The notes under the pieces were generated by a model. The model was not told the DNA's origin. It made no database searches and was given only the letters and a program-made list of their open reading frames with translations. Positions 34,380 through 43,439 of a stretch of 64,000 bases of DNA are shown piece after piece. Made by a program: the position numbers and the translations under genes. Each line of letters starts with the position of its first letter. Positions within the stretch are counted from its first letter, which is position 1. The DNA lies in contig WRLF01000002.1 of NCBI GenBank assembly GCA_009777735.1, forward strand, positions 62,001 through 126,000. Direction: 5' to 3'. Source of the DNA: Treponema sp. Lineage in GTDB: Bacteria; Spirochaetota; Spirochaetia; Treponematales; Breznakiellaceae.

Positions 34380-37301
34380 TTATTGAATTGCATTGTAAGT
34401 GGCAAGTAATTCCTCAACAATTTTTCTTGCATTGTCGTACTCAACCATCATCACTTCATCGGATATTTGTTCAAAGGCCTCTTTGCTTGCTGCATCCAAA
34501 GGCCGCTCACGGGATGCTTCTTTTATTTCTTTCACAATCCGGCTAATGTCATTTGCTTTATGAGATTCCAGCGCAGCTGCAAGATCTTTTAGTAATTGAG
34601 AGTTGAGAGTGGAGAATTGAGAGTTGGGAGTTGGGAGTTGAGAGTTGAGAGACTCTTGTTTTTCCAGGGCGGATGTAATGTTCTTTACGAGTTCTGCAAG
34701 CTGTTCTGTAAACACCGGGAGCTTGTCCTGAATTACCGCTATGTTTTCGGTCTTGGCAGCGCTTTCCAGTTCTGCGGCAAGGGCAGAAACAGCGGCTGCT
34801 CCGATAGAACCTGAGGCGCTTTTGAGGGCGTGTACCTGAGTGGCAAATTGCACAAGAGCGTCAGTCTGCGGAACCGTTTGAAAAAAGCTCATCCGGTCTT
34901 CTGCATCTTTGCAGAACATGGTCAACACGGCAATGTAGCCCGCTTCTGTTCCCCCCGTCATGGCAATCCCGCGTTGGGTGTCCAGTCCGGAAATAGCAGA
35001 GACTAGGGACTGGGGGTTGGGGGTTGGGGGATGGGAATTATTCATTGTTCTCTCCTTTTTTGCTTGTTGTACGGTTTCTTGGTTCTGCTTGTCCCGTATC
35101 CATATTTTTAATGTATCATCAAGTTGTCCTATGTCGATGGGTTTGGGGATAAAACCGTTAAAACCTTTTGACAGGAACATTTCCATGTTTCCCGCTAATG
35201 CGTTAGCGGTTAAGGCTATTATAGGGATCGGGGATTGGGGATTTTCCCATGAACGGATTATTCTGACCGCTTCAATGCCGTCCATACCCGGCATCATGTG
35301 GTCCATGAACACGATGTCATATTTATTTCCGCCCTGAATGAGGTAAATGGCTTCCTGCCCCGATTCTGCGGTATCTATCGATAAACCATAAGGTTCAAGC
35401 AGCCCGCGGGCTACCTGAAGGTTCACCGGTAAATCATCCACTACCAGTACTTTACCGTAGGGCATCCAGGAATGGTCAAATTCTTTTTCTTTTGCCGGAT
35501 TTGTATATTCAAAAAACTTTAATTTTTCTGCGGTTTCTTCTCCGATACTCTCGGTATCCGGAAGCCCCTGCATGAGGCTTACGGTAAAAACCGAACCTTT
35601 ACCGAATTCGCTTTCTGCGGTGATTGTACCGCCCATCATCTCCACCAGTTTTTTTGTTATGGCAAGCCCCAGCCCTGTTCCTTCAACCTTGCGGTTTTGT
35701 TTTATGTTAAGCTGCGTGTATTCTGAAAACAGTTTCCCCAGATCTTCAGGACGTATTCCCGCGCCGGTATCAGCTACCGTAAAGCTGATAAGAGAACAGG
35801 GAACAAAGTACTGATAATAATCCCTGTTTGCCATTGTTGCCTGCTGTTTTAATGTTTTAAATTCATACAGCTTCTCCGTTAATAGTTCACTGTTAACGGT
35901 TAACTTTATCGTACCGGTTTTCGTGTATTTAATCGCATTGGAAAGTATATTGTTCAGAACCTGTCTGACACGCAGTTCATCACCCAAAAGTCTGGCAGGA
36001 AAGTCTCCGTTTATTTCCAGTAAAAATATTATGGGTTTCGATCCGATTCGTACTTTGTTAAGATTAACCGTATCGTTTATTAAAGATGCAGTACAGTATT
36101 CTACCGGTACAAGTTCAAAACCGCCTGCTTCTATTTTGGAAATATCCAGAATGTCATTGATAATCCCTAACAGTGATGCACCTGATTGATGAATCTGCTG
36201 TAAGTCATTGGCGCTTTCCGACGGCAGCTTGCCTCGGTTAAGCACAATCTCCGAAAGGCCAATCACCGCATTTAGGGGGGTGCGAATCTCATGGCTCATT
36301 CTGGCAAGGAATGAGGACTTTGCCCTGCTTTCTTCGTCTGAACGCTCTTTAGCCGCAGAAAGACTTATCAGGACAAAGCAGAGTGCCAGAGAAAGGATAA
36401 ATCCCAGTATGATCATAATCAGAGCGGAGTACCGGAGGTCATGATAAAACCGGGAAGCGGGAGTGATAAGACCCACATACCAGTGGTTAAAAATTTGATT
36501 GATAAATACGATAACCGTGCCGCGGTCAGGATCAATTATCTGGCGAGCAAACACATTCCCGCCTGAGCGTAATGTCCTGGCCAAATCATCATACACACCG
36601 CCCAGTTCCTGAAGCTGCATACCCAGAAAATTTTTGTCTGGGTATGCCATGAAGGATAAATTCTGGCTGAGGAGCATGCCGAAGCCATCCTCGGTCAATG
36701 CCAGAGAGCCGACATATTCCGTCAGCCAGTTGATGTTAATGTCTACAACAAGAATACCAACCGGTGAATTATTAATAAAAATATTTCTGACTGCGGAAAC
36801 GATAGTGTCGCCGGTATGCCAGTCTATGTAAGGTGCGGTGTAAGCCACGTGAGTACCGCTCCGTATCGCAGTTTGATACCAGGGCCTCGTCTGCGGAATA
36901 TAATCTTCCCCGGGATTCATACCGATGCCGTCGTAAAATTCACCGTAAATAAAACCGTATATGCCATAAAAATCAATTAAACCCGCATCCCGATGCTGCA
37001 TCCAGCCGGTGGTAATGATAAAGTAATCGAGAATTTCCTGTTTGGAAGCGTCCCGCTCCAGCATGCCCTGCACAATATAATAAGAATTAAGGAGGGTCAC
37101 TTCTGTTTCTGAAAGTGCGGCCTTGACATTGGCCTCTGCGGACAAGAGCAATTCCTGCGCCCCATTTAACAGATGATTTCGCAGCATGCGGCTGTTAAAC
37201 AGATACGCCGCACCTGCCATAAGCGCAAAGGCTGCAAAAACAAACAGCAGTTGGAGATATTTACTTTGTTTGTTCTTCATTAATCCAGCCATAAATTTCA
37301 A
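34380..37301 (-). CDS. hybrid histidine kinase: Cache-HisKA-HATPase-REC-HPt
   Basis: A membrane kinase of up to 973 residues. Membrane segments near 18-36 and 291-314 flank a periplasmic Cache-like sensor with RPWYQTAIRSGTHVAYTAPY. The His box is [16 protein letters not shown] (His337), then an ATPase with ADTGAGIRPEDLGKLF and [18 protein letters not shown], and a receiver with VVDDLPVNLQ and FMDHMMPGMDG. The HPt domain near 800-890 has HALKSASGSIGA and is the only one in the cluster. Start is uncertain: TTG 37301, ATG 37292 or ATG 37280. It directly follows a BMP lipoprotein gene, its likely partner. Four heptanucleotide arrays lie in its loops and linkers. Confidence 0.93.
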   Translation of the reverse strand: MKFMAGLMKNKQSKYLQLLFVFAAFALMAGAAYLFNSRMLRNHLLNGAQELLLSAEANVKAALSETEVTLLNSYYIVQGMLERDASKQEILDYFIITTGWMQHRDAGLIDFYGIYGFIYGEFYDGIGMNPGEDYIPQTRPWYQTAIRSGTHVAYTAPYIDWHTGDTIVSAVRNIFINNSPVGILVVDININWLTEYVGSLALTEDGFGMLLSQNLSFMAYPDKNFLGMQLQELGGVYDDLARTLRSGGNVFARQIIDPDRGTVIVFINQIFNHWYVGLITPASRFYHDLRYSALIMIILGFILSLALCFVLISLSAAKERSDEESRAKSSFLARMSHEIRTPLNAVIGLSEIVLNRGKLPSESANDLQQIHQSGASLLGIINDILDISKIEAGGFELVPVEYCTASLINDTVNLNKVRIGSKPIIFLLEINGDFPARLLGDELRVRQVLNNILSNAIKYTKTGTIKLTVNSELLTEKLYEFKTLKQQATMANRDYYQYFVPCSLISFTVADTGAGIRPEDLGKLFSEYTQLNIKQNRKVEGTGLGLAITKKLVEMMGGTITAESEFGKGSVFTVSLMQGLPDTESIGEETAEKLKFFEYTNPAKEKEFDHSWMPYGKVLVVDDLPVNLQVARGLLEPYGLSIDTAESGQEAIYLIQGGNKYDIVFMDHMMPGMDGIEAVRIIRSWENPQSPIPIIALTANALAGNMEMFLSKGFNGFIPKPIDIGQLDDTLKIWIRDKQNQETVQQAKKERTMNNSHPPTPNPQSLVSAISGLDTQRGIAMTGGTEAGYIAVLTMFCKDAEDRMSFFQTVPQTDALVQFATQVHALKSASGSIGAAAVSALAAELESAAKTENIAVIQDKLPVFTEQLAELVKNITSALEKQESLNSQLPTPNSQFSTLNSQLLKDLAAALESHKANDISRIVKEIKEASRERPLDAASKEAFEQISDEVMMVEYDNARKIVEELLATYNAIQ
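34596..34651 (-). repeat. heptanucleotide array, 8 units, after HPt
   Basis: Eight tandem 7-base units (TTGAGAG, TTGGGAG and variants on the plus strand) inside the kinase gene, encoding an N/S/Q/L-rich linker behind the HPt domain. Confidence 0.9.
35006..35033 (-). repeat. heptanucleotide array, 4 units, before HPt
   Basis: GGGACTG, GGGGTTG, GGGGTTG, GGGGATG. It encodes a Pro/Asn-rich linker between the receiver and the HPt domain. Confidence 0.85.
35224..35244 (-). repeat. heptanucleotide array, 3 units, in receiver
   Basis: GGGATCG, GGGATTG, GGGATTT, encoding the ENPQSPIP loop before the IIALTA strand of the receiver. Confidence 0.6.
35878..35905 (-). repeat. heptanucleotide array, 4 units, in ATPase loop
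   Basis: GTTAATA, GTTCACT, GTTAACG, GTTAACT. It encodes LTVNSELLT in the ATPase region of the same kinase. Confidence 0.65.
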
Positions 37302-38441
37302 CTATAATTCCACTACATTTCGGTAATACCAATCAATGCCGCTGAGAATAACATCATCAGAAAGGGTTTTCCCTTCTTCTCCCACATATCTACCGTCGTT
37401 CGTTTCCAATACGTCACCAAAGACATTAAAACCATCATGCATAATACTCTGCCGTGCCGCTTCTACTGCCGCTTCTGCTCCCTGCGGGGCAAGGTCTCTA
37501 TTCAAGGGAGTAATATCAATGGCGTTTTCCGCAATGCCGTATAAATTTGTTCGCGGGACAAATGTTCCGTCTATGATGCTTTGCACGAACCGGGTATACA
37601 GGGCTTCCCAATTAAGTACCACCGAAGTAATCACTGCGTCCGGCGCTTCGCCGCTCATGTCAGCATTATAACCAATTGCCCAGACCCTGTTTCTTTCGGC
37701 TGCTATCTGCGCTGCCGGGGTGTTTGCATGAGCTGTAATAACATCACACCCTGCGGCGATAAGGGCATTAGCCGCATTGGTTTCTCCCATGGGATCATAC
37801 CAGCTATGGGTTACAGCTACATATATCTGAGCATCGGGGTTTACCGATGCGACACCCAGAGCAAAGGCATTTACTGCACCCGTTACTTCGCTGTTGTCTT
37901 TTCCCCGTGCAGCCACAAAGCCTATCCTGTTCGTTTGTGTTTTAAGCCCTGCGACAATGCCGGAAAGATACCGCCCCTGGTAGAGCCGAATGGAATAATT
38001 GGTAAAATTACGGTCATTGAATTTAATACCCGTAGCATGAGCAAACACGACAGACGGGAATTCCAGCGCCAGTCGTTCGCATGTGTCCATATATCCCCAA
38101 CTCATGGCGATAATAATATTTGCCCCTTCTGCGATACAGTCCCTTATGGCCCCCTCTGCTGCTACGGGGTCTCCGGTAAATATATTAGTTTTGCGGATAA
38201 TCTGGGAATCTGCAAGGCCGATTTTCCTTTGCATTTCCACCGTTCCCCTGTACTGCGCCTGATCAAACAGGGAATCGCTGTCAATTTCATTTGGATGAAT
38301 AACACCGATAACGATCCTTTCTTTCGGAAAAGGCTGTCCAAACTCCCATTCAGTAGCCTGCTGTTCCCCGCACCCTGTAAAACAAATAACAAGTAACAAA
38401 TAGCAAATAGCAAAAATTATTCTCCATTCCCCATTTTTCAT
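37302..38441 (-). CDS. BMP-family substrate-binding lipoprotein
   Basis: A 379-residue lipoprotein of the basic-membrane-protein (Med/PnrA) class, periplasmic-binding fold. Lipobox ICFTGC gives Cys24. Family segments include VIGVIHPNEID, IIIAMSWGYMD, SVVFAHATG, RYLSGIVAGLKT and VWAIGYNADMS. Members bind nucleosides or other small ligands, usually for an ABC importer. No importer gene lies here, and the gene lies directly before a Cache-sensor kinase, so a role as a ligand receptor for signalling is likely. The first 25 codons are built of heptamer repeats. ATGA overlap with the upstream BMP gene. Confidence 0.9.
   Translation of the reverse strand: MKNGEWRIIFAICYLLLVICFTGCGEQQATEWEFGQPFPKERIVIGVIHPNEIDSDSLFDQAQYRGTVEMQRKIGLADSQIIRKTNIFTGDPVAAEGAIRDCIAEGANIIIAMSWGYMDTCERLALEFPSVVFAHATGIKFNDRNFTNYSIRLYQGRYLSGIVAGLKTQTNRIGFVAARGKDNSEVTGAVNAFALGVASVNPDAQIYVAVTHSWYDPMGETNAANALIAAGCDVITAHANTPAAQIAAERNRVWAIGYNADMSGEAPDAVITSVVLNWEALYTRFVQSIIDGTFVPRTNLYGIAENAIDITPLNRDLAPQGAEAAVEAARQSIMHDGFNVFGDVLETNDGRYVGEEGKTLSDDVILSGIDWYYRNVVEL
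38382..38439 (-). repeat. heptanucleotide repeats forming a signal peptide
   Basis: Five units of the ACAAATA/GCAAATA type (38382-38416), then three units of the ATTCTCC/ATTCCCC/ATTTTTC type (38419-38439). Together they encode almost the whole signal peptide of the BMP lipoprotein. Confidence 0.8.
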
Positions 38442-39556
38442 AATTCCTCCACCGTGCGGTAATACCAGTCGATACCAAATTGAATTTCCCTGTCCGGAAG
38501 GGACTCTCCTTCACTGCCGATTAACCTGCCTTCATTGGTTTCCATAATCCTCTCAAACACATCAAAAGCGCCTGACTCAATACGTTGCCGTTCTTCATCC
38601 AGTATACGGACGGTTTCAGGTTCCAATGCGACGATTTCGCTTAAGGGAGTTAGGCCGACAATGCCATCCGCCAGCGAGCCGTACCAGGGCGTAGTGGTGA
38701 AACTGCCGTCTATTACGCTGTGCACAAGGTACGTATAGTACGCACCCCAATGCCACAGTACCGAAGTAAGAACTGCGGCGGGGGCATCAATGCTCATATC
38801 GGTGTTGTAACCGATACCCCAGACATTGGCTCTTTCCGCTTCAAGCTGGGGATTGGCAGTGTCTACATGTTGGGCAATAACATCACAGCCGGTATCAATG
38901 AGATCTCTGGCCGCCATTGCTTCTCCCATGGGGTCAAACCAGCTATGGGTTACCTTGACATAGACTCTCGCCTGGGGGTTTACTTTTTCCACTCCCAGGG
39001 CAAAAGCGTTAATTCCCCCGGTTACTTCGCTGTTGCCGGTTCCCCATGCCGCCACATATCCAATCCTGTTCGTTTGGGTTTGTGCGCCTGCGATAATGCC
39101 GGAAAGATACCGTGCCTGGTAGATCCTGCCGAAATAGTTGGTAAAATTGCTGTCATTGTTTCGGTAACCCGATGCATGGGCAAAAACAACCGATGGATAT
39201 TCTTCAGCCATTTTTTCAACAGCATCCATATACCCCCAGCTTGTCGCAATAATGATGTTGGCCCCTCTGGCAATTAGTTCCCGTATGGCGTTTTCAACCG
39301 CCTGGGGGTCAGAATAGTCCACATGGTTTCTGTAGAGCATCTGGCTGTCTTCAAGACCAAGACGCAGTTGCATCTCTGCAATGCCCGTTTGATGGGCATA
39401 GGCATAGCCGGAGTTTTCGATGAAAGGGTCGGTAATATGGAGTACCCCTACCATTACATTCTCTTTTGCCAGGGGCATTCCCGGCTTCCATTCCTTCTCA
39501 CATGAGGGGAAAATCAGAGCCACGATAACTGTTAAAACGATTACACAATACTTCAT
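38438..39556 (-). CDS. BMP-family substrate-binding lipoprotein, second paralogue
   Basis: A 372-residue paralogue of the downstream BMP protein. Lipobox IFPSC gives Cys19. It shares MVGVLHITDPF, IIIATSWGYMDAVEKM, SVVFAHASGYR, RYLSGIIAGAQTQTNRIGYVAAW and VWGIGYNTDMS with its neighbour, and the same LxxIDWYYRTVEEL end. Divergence across the ligand pocket suggests a different ligand. It overlaps the upstream kinase stop and the downstream BMP start by 4 bases each (ATGA), so all three are translationally coupled. Its signal peptide is not repeat-derived. Confidence 0.9.
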   Translation of the reverse strand: MKYCVIVLTVIVALIFPSCEKEWKPGMPLAKENVMVGVLHITDPFIENSGYAYAHQTGIAEMQLRLGLEDSQMLYRNHVDYSDPQAVENAIRELIARGANIIIATSWGYMDAVEKMAEEYPSVVFAHASGYRNNDSNFTNYFGRIYQARYLSGIIAGAQTQTNRIGYVAAWGTGNSEVTGGINAFALGVEKVNPQARVYVKVTHSWFDPMGEAMAARDLIDTGCDVIAQHVDTANPQLEAERANVWGIGYNTDMSIDAPAAVLTSVLWHWGAYYTYLVHSVIDGSFTTTPWYGSLADGIVGLTPLSEIVALEPETVRILDEERQRIESGAFDVFERIMETNEGRLIGSEGESLPDREIQFGIDWYYRTVEEL

Positions 39557-42249
39557 GTGTTTCCTCCCTTAAAATAATTTTCAACACAGGTGATGAGTGT
39601 TGATGGATCTTCTATTATTACCACTGGTATTTCGTTAATTACCGGCGGATCGCCGGAATTGTGCAGAGCGGCATTCATCACAATCAATGCAGGGCGGTCG
39701 TTTTCCAGAATCGTGAACATTTTTTCCGCCGAAGGAGCAGTAATAACATCATATATTTCTTCCAGTATATTTTTACTCTGCTTCAGATTCGCAAGATTGT
39801 TGTCAACAAGCAAAATAAGCTTCTTCTTAATTCTCAATTCTCCATTTTCAATTTTAACTTCTCTCTTCTCTTTCGGTATCCAGCGGTCAAGCGATTCGTA
39901 AAGTTTGGAAACATCAATGGGTTTGGCAAGAAAATCGTTAAAACCTTTTTCCAAAAACATCTCCCGCATTCCCGAAACGGCGTTAGCTGTCAGCGCAATA
40001 ATAGGGACTTCACTTCTCCCTTGTTCCCAGGCTCTTATAGCGGCGGTTGCTTCAATGCCGTCCATTTCGGGCATCATGTGATCCATGAACACGAGGTCGT
40101 ACCCTTCACCGCTGCCGGCACGTGACTTTATCAGTTCGATTGCTTCCGCGCCGCTGAGGCAGGTTTCAACAACTGCCCCGTAAGGAGCAAGGAGGCCCTC
40201 GGCAACTTTGAGGTTCGTGGCAAGATCGTCCACTACCAGAAGCCGGGCGGTTGGAATGGTAAAGCGGTCCTCGTTCATTGCCCGGGAACCGTTTAAATAA
40301 TCCGGCCTGTCATTTTTGCAGTTTAATGTATTCGCGATGGAAAGGGACTGCACCGGCAGGGACACAAAGCGTACATTGGGGACATAGGCTTCAGTCCCCC
40401 ATTCCACCATGAGGGCAACAGGTGGCGGCTTCCCATTGGGATAGACTGCTTTATCCATTATGGGCTTGATACGTTCGTAGAGTCCGTAACCGGAGAACAC
40501 AAAATACCATTCTTCACGTGCAAGAGCTTCGGCAAAATCTTCCAGGCTTGCTGCCATGACATAGGGAACGCCCAGGTTTTTCAGAGTCCAGCTTAGGGAT
40601 TGTGCATAAACAAGACGGCGTTCATAGATCAGCACCTTTCTGGAACCTGCGTTTTCTACCTCGGCAAAGGGTGTATGTGAAACAATCTCCTGTGGTATGA
40701 TCACTGTAAACGTACTGCCTTTGCCGTATTCGCTGGATATGTTGATATCCCCGCCCATGGCAAGGCAGAGCTGCTTGGTGATGGCAAGACCAAGTCCGGT
40801 CCCTTCAATGCCCCGATTCCTGGTGGTATCAACCTGCATAAAGCTCGAAAAGAGTTTTTCCTGATCTTCCGGTTTTATGCCCTGCCCGGTGTCGCTAATT
40901 TCAATCTTTAATAAAATGTGTGTATCTGTCCGGCTTTCGCCGGTTTCTGGAAGAAGCCGAGTAATAGACATGCTGACATGTCCCTTCTCGGTGAACTTAG
41001 CTGCATTGGAAAGAAGATTAATGATGATCTGCCGCAGCCGCACTTCGTCACCAAAAAGTGTGTTGGGGATTTTGCTGTCGATGTTGGTATAAAACCGGAC
41101 AGGTTTCTCCATGAGCCGTATACGGATAATATTAACCGTGTCGTTAACGAGAGACAAAAGCATATACCTGGCAGGGTTGATCTCAAGCTTGCCCGCCTCG
41201 ATTTTGGAGAAATCCAGAATGTCGTTGATTATGGAAATAAGGCTGATTGCCGCATGTTTTATATCCTGCACATCAGAACGGGCATCCTCCGGCAGATTCT
41301 TCATCAACAGCAGTTCCGACATTCCGGTAATGGCGTTCATGGGGGTGCGAATCTCATGGCTCATGTTGGCAAGAAAGTCACTTTTGGATTTCGAGGCAGC
41401 TTCTGCTTTTTCTTTCTCATAGTGAGCTTCAACAGCTTCAAGTTTTAACTTTTGAACCTGTTTCAAATTTTGCAGCATCTCGCTTAATCTGAGCGACAGG
41501 AGTGAAATCTCATCATTGTTTTCGGATTGTTCAAATTGAACCTCAAGTTCGCCGCCGGCTACTTTCTCTGCCACTGCGCCCAATCCTGAGAGCGGAATTG
41601 CAATAGACCTTGTGACAAGAAGCGCAAATATTACGGATACAATCAACGACAGTAATACAAGCGTCAGCATTAGCAGTGAGTTAAATATTGCGCTCTCGTT
41701 GTTTCTTGCAGCCATTATTTCCGATTGTTCCAGATTTTTATTGAATGCAACATTGATGAAGTAAATAATTGTATTGGATATTGGTTCGCGCCGGTTTATT
41801 GATAATGCAAGCGCTTCCTCCCGGCGAGCCTGTTCCACCAAATCAAAAATTTCATTTAATACAGGAATGTATGTTTCTTCATACAATTCCAGCAAATTTA
41901 CCATGTCCTGCATTTCCCCGGGTGTAAAAACATCGCTGAATTGATCCTGCATTGTAATATAATCGTTAAGGCGTGATAAAAAATTTTCCGTGTGTTCTCT
42001 TGTTGTCAGTACAACATAATTAGTTAACGTAACATCATTGATATACAGCATATTATATACACCGGCATCAATATATGCATTGTAATCGTATATATCATTT
42101 AAAATGGTAACATTATGTATTGTCCTCACCGCAGAGTTTGCAATGGAGGTAAGGCTAATATAACCTGTTAAACCAACAGTTAGTGTAAAAAAAACAACAA
42201 TGAAAAAAGAGATCAACAGCCTTGTTTTAATCCGGAATTTTCGCAGCAT
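39553..42249 (-). CDS. hybrid histidine kinase: helical sensor-HAMP-HisKA-HATPase-REC-pseudoREC
   Basis: An 898-residue membrane kinase. Two membrane segments (about 12-32 and 190-212) flank a mostly helical periplasmic region resembling the four-helix bundle of chemoreceptors, followed by HAMP. His box [16 protein letters not shown], ATPase with [24 protein letters not shown] decayed receiver-like domain (VLIYERRLVYAQ) precedes the true receiver ([21 protein letters not shown]). The last 90 residues are a second decayed receiver with VDNNLANLKQ and VMNAAL, Asn replacing the phospho-acceptor Asp. It lies 2 bases after the LivK-type lipoprotein gene and overlaps a BMP gene. Confidence 0.92.
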   Translation of the reverse strand: MLRKFRIKTRLLISFFIVVFFTLTVGLTGYISLTSIANSAVRTIHNVTILNDIYDYNAYIDAGVYNMLYINDVTLTNYVVLTTREHTENFLSRLNDYITMQDQFSDVFTPGEMQDMVNLLELYEETYIPVLNEIFDLVEQARREEALALSINRREPISNTIIYFINVAFNKNLEQSEIMAARNNESAIFNSLLMLTLVLLSLIVSVIFALLVTRSIAIPLSGLGAVAEKVAGGELEVQFEQSENNDEISLLSLRLSEMLQNLKQVQKLKLEAVEAHYEKEKAEAASKSKSDFLANMSHEIRTPMNAITGMSELLLMKNLPEDARSDVQDIKHAAISLISIINDILDFSKIEAGKLEINPARYMLLSLVNDTVNIIRIRLMEKPVRFYTNIDSKIPNTLFGDEVRLRQIIINLLSNAAKFTEKGHVSMSITRLLPETGESRTDTHILLKIEISDTGQGIKPEDQEKLFSSFMQVDTTRNRGIEGTGLGLAITKQLCLAMGGDINISSEYGKGSTFTVIIPQEIVSHTPFAEVENAGSRKVLIYERRLVYAQSLSWTLKNLGVPYVMAASLEDFAEALAREEWYFVFSGYGLYERIKPIMDKAVYPNGKPPPVALMVEWGTEAYVPNVRFVSLPVQSLSIANTLNCKNDRPDYLNGSRAMNEDRFTIPTARLLVVDDLATNLKVAEGLLAPYGAVVETCLSGAEAIELIKSRAGSGEGYDLVFMDHMMPEMDGIEATAAIRAWEQGRSEVPIIALTANAVSGMREMFLEKGFNDFLAKPIDVSKLYESLDRWIPKEKREVKIENGELRIKKKLILLVDNNLANLKQSKNILEEIYDVITAPSAEKMFTILENDRPALIVMNAALHNSGDPPVINEIPVVIIEDPSTLITCVENYFKGGNT
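39829..39863 (-). repeat. heptanucleotide array before pseudo-receiver
   Basis: AATTCTC, AATTCTC, CATTTTC, AATTTTA, ACTTCTC. It encodes the charged linker between receiver and C-terminal pseudo-receiver. Confidence 0.8.
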
Positions 42250-42251
42250 TG

Positions 42252-43439
42252 TTATCTCCGGCTCTGCTCACGCAGAGTTCTCTGCTCACGCAGAGATTGC
42301 AGACTCATTTTCTCAAAAGTTGAGTATTGACCGTCTCTTATTTGAATGGCATACACATTTATCTGAGGGTTATTGTTCTCGTCAAAACGTATTTTCCCCA
42401 ATAATGTTTCCAGTTCCATTGTTTTCATGGCGGAGACTATATCATCCCGGTTTGTACTGCCTGCTATAGCAATTGCTTCTGCCAGTATGTACACACAGGT
42501 ATAAGCGGTCGCGGAACCGGTGAGGGGCATTTGAGAAAAGGAGCTAAAATAATCTCTGACAAATTGCACCACCTGTGGAGTTTCATCATCGAAAGAAAAT
42601 GGAGCAGAATAAAAAACCCTCTCCATGGCTTCGGGATTGTATACATAAGTCAAAAGCCCGTCCCAGGCATCAGATCCCAATAAATATGTATCGCTCAGGC
42701 CTAACTCGTGGGCTGAATTAACCAGTATTGCCGCAGGAATAAAATCTTCCGGACAAAATATAACGGCAGGAGGGTTCTCGGCATATTTACTCAAAAGCGA
42801 GGGAAATTCTTCTTCCGATGAAAAAAACTCTCTGGCAATAACGTGCCCGCCCAGTGATGAAAATGATTCGGTAAAAACTCCGGCTGCCTGTATGTATGTA
42901 TTAAAGTCCCGGTTAATAAAAACAACTGCTGTTTCTGCGCCAAGGGACAGGTATGCGAAATACGCCATTACCTCTGCCTGGTAATCGTCAATAAAAATAG
43001 ACCTGAAAATATTTCTGCGGCCCACTGTTACCAGGGGATTTGAAGCAGTAGGCGAAATGATCGGTATGCCGTCTTTTTCAGAAGCTTCGGCAAGTGCCAT
43101 GGTCGGCCCCGAATAACTTGAGCCGATGATGGCAGCCACTCCTCTTTCTTTTAATTCGTTATACTGCTGCACAATATATTCTTCATCTCCCCGGTCATTT
43201 AATACAATGATGTCCAGCATCTTTCCCAATATGCCGCCCCTTGCATTGATCTCTTCCTTGGCAAGCTGCAGTCCATTGAGAGCACGCAGACCCTCGTCGG
43301 AGCCGCCGCCGGTAAGCGGAAGAAGCGCACCTATGGTGATGTACTCCTCTTGCTGCGGTCTGGCTGAACAGCCTGCGGCTGAAAAGCCGAAAATTGGTAA
43401 AATGGCCAGACATAAAGCGCAGATAGTAAATATCTTCAT
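42252..43439 (-). CDS. LivK-type (Peripla_BP_6) substrate-binding lipoprotein
   Basis: A 395-residue lipoprotein of the branched-chain amino-acid-binding type. Lipobox FSAAGC gives Cys24. Fold segments: YITIGALLPLTGGG, GLQLAKEEINARGGILGK, AIIGSSYSGPTMALA, GIPIISPTASNP and YLLGSDAWD. The ligand is probably an amino acid or small amide. No permease genes follow; it is set between two kinase genes, sharing one base with the upstream stop (TAATG). The C-terminal REQRTLREQ is encoded by a doubled 16-base palindrome. Confidence 0.9.
   Translation of the reverse strand: MKIFTICALCLAILPIFGFSAAGCSARPQQEEYITIGALLPLTGGGSDEGLRALNGLQLAKEEINARGGILGKMLDIIVLNDRGDEEYIVQQYNELKERGVAAIIGSSYSGPTMALAEASEKDGIPIISPTASNPLVTVGRRNIFRSIFIDDYQAEVMAYFAYLSLGAETAVVFINRDFNTYIQAAGVFTESFSSLGGHVIAREFFSSEEEFPSLLSKYAENPPAVIFCPEDFIPAAILVNSAHELGLSDTYLLGSDAWDGLLTYVYNPEAMERVFYSAPFSFDDETPQVVQFVRDYFSSFSQMPLTGSATAYTCVYILAEAIAIAGSTNRDDIVSAMKTMELETLLGKIRFDENNNPQINVYAIQIRDGQYSTFEKMSLQSLREQRTLREQSRR
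42262..42295. repeat. duplicated 16-base palindrome CTCTGCTCACGCAGAG
   Basis: Two exact copies (42262-42277 and 42280-42295) separated by 2 bases, each with 6-base arms and a TCAC loop, at the 3' end of the LivK-type gene. Confidence 0.85.
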
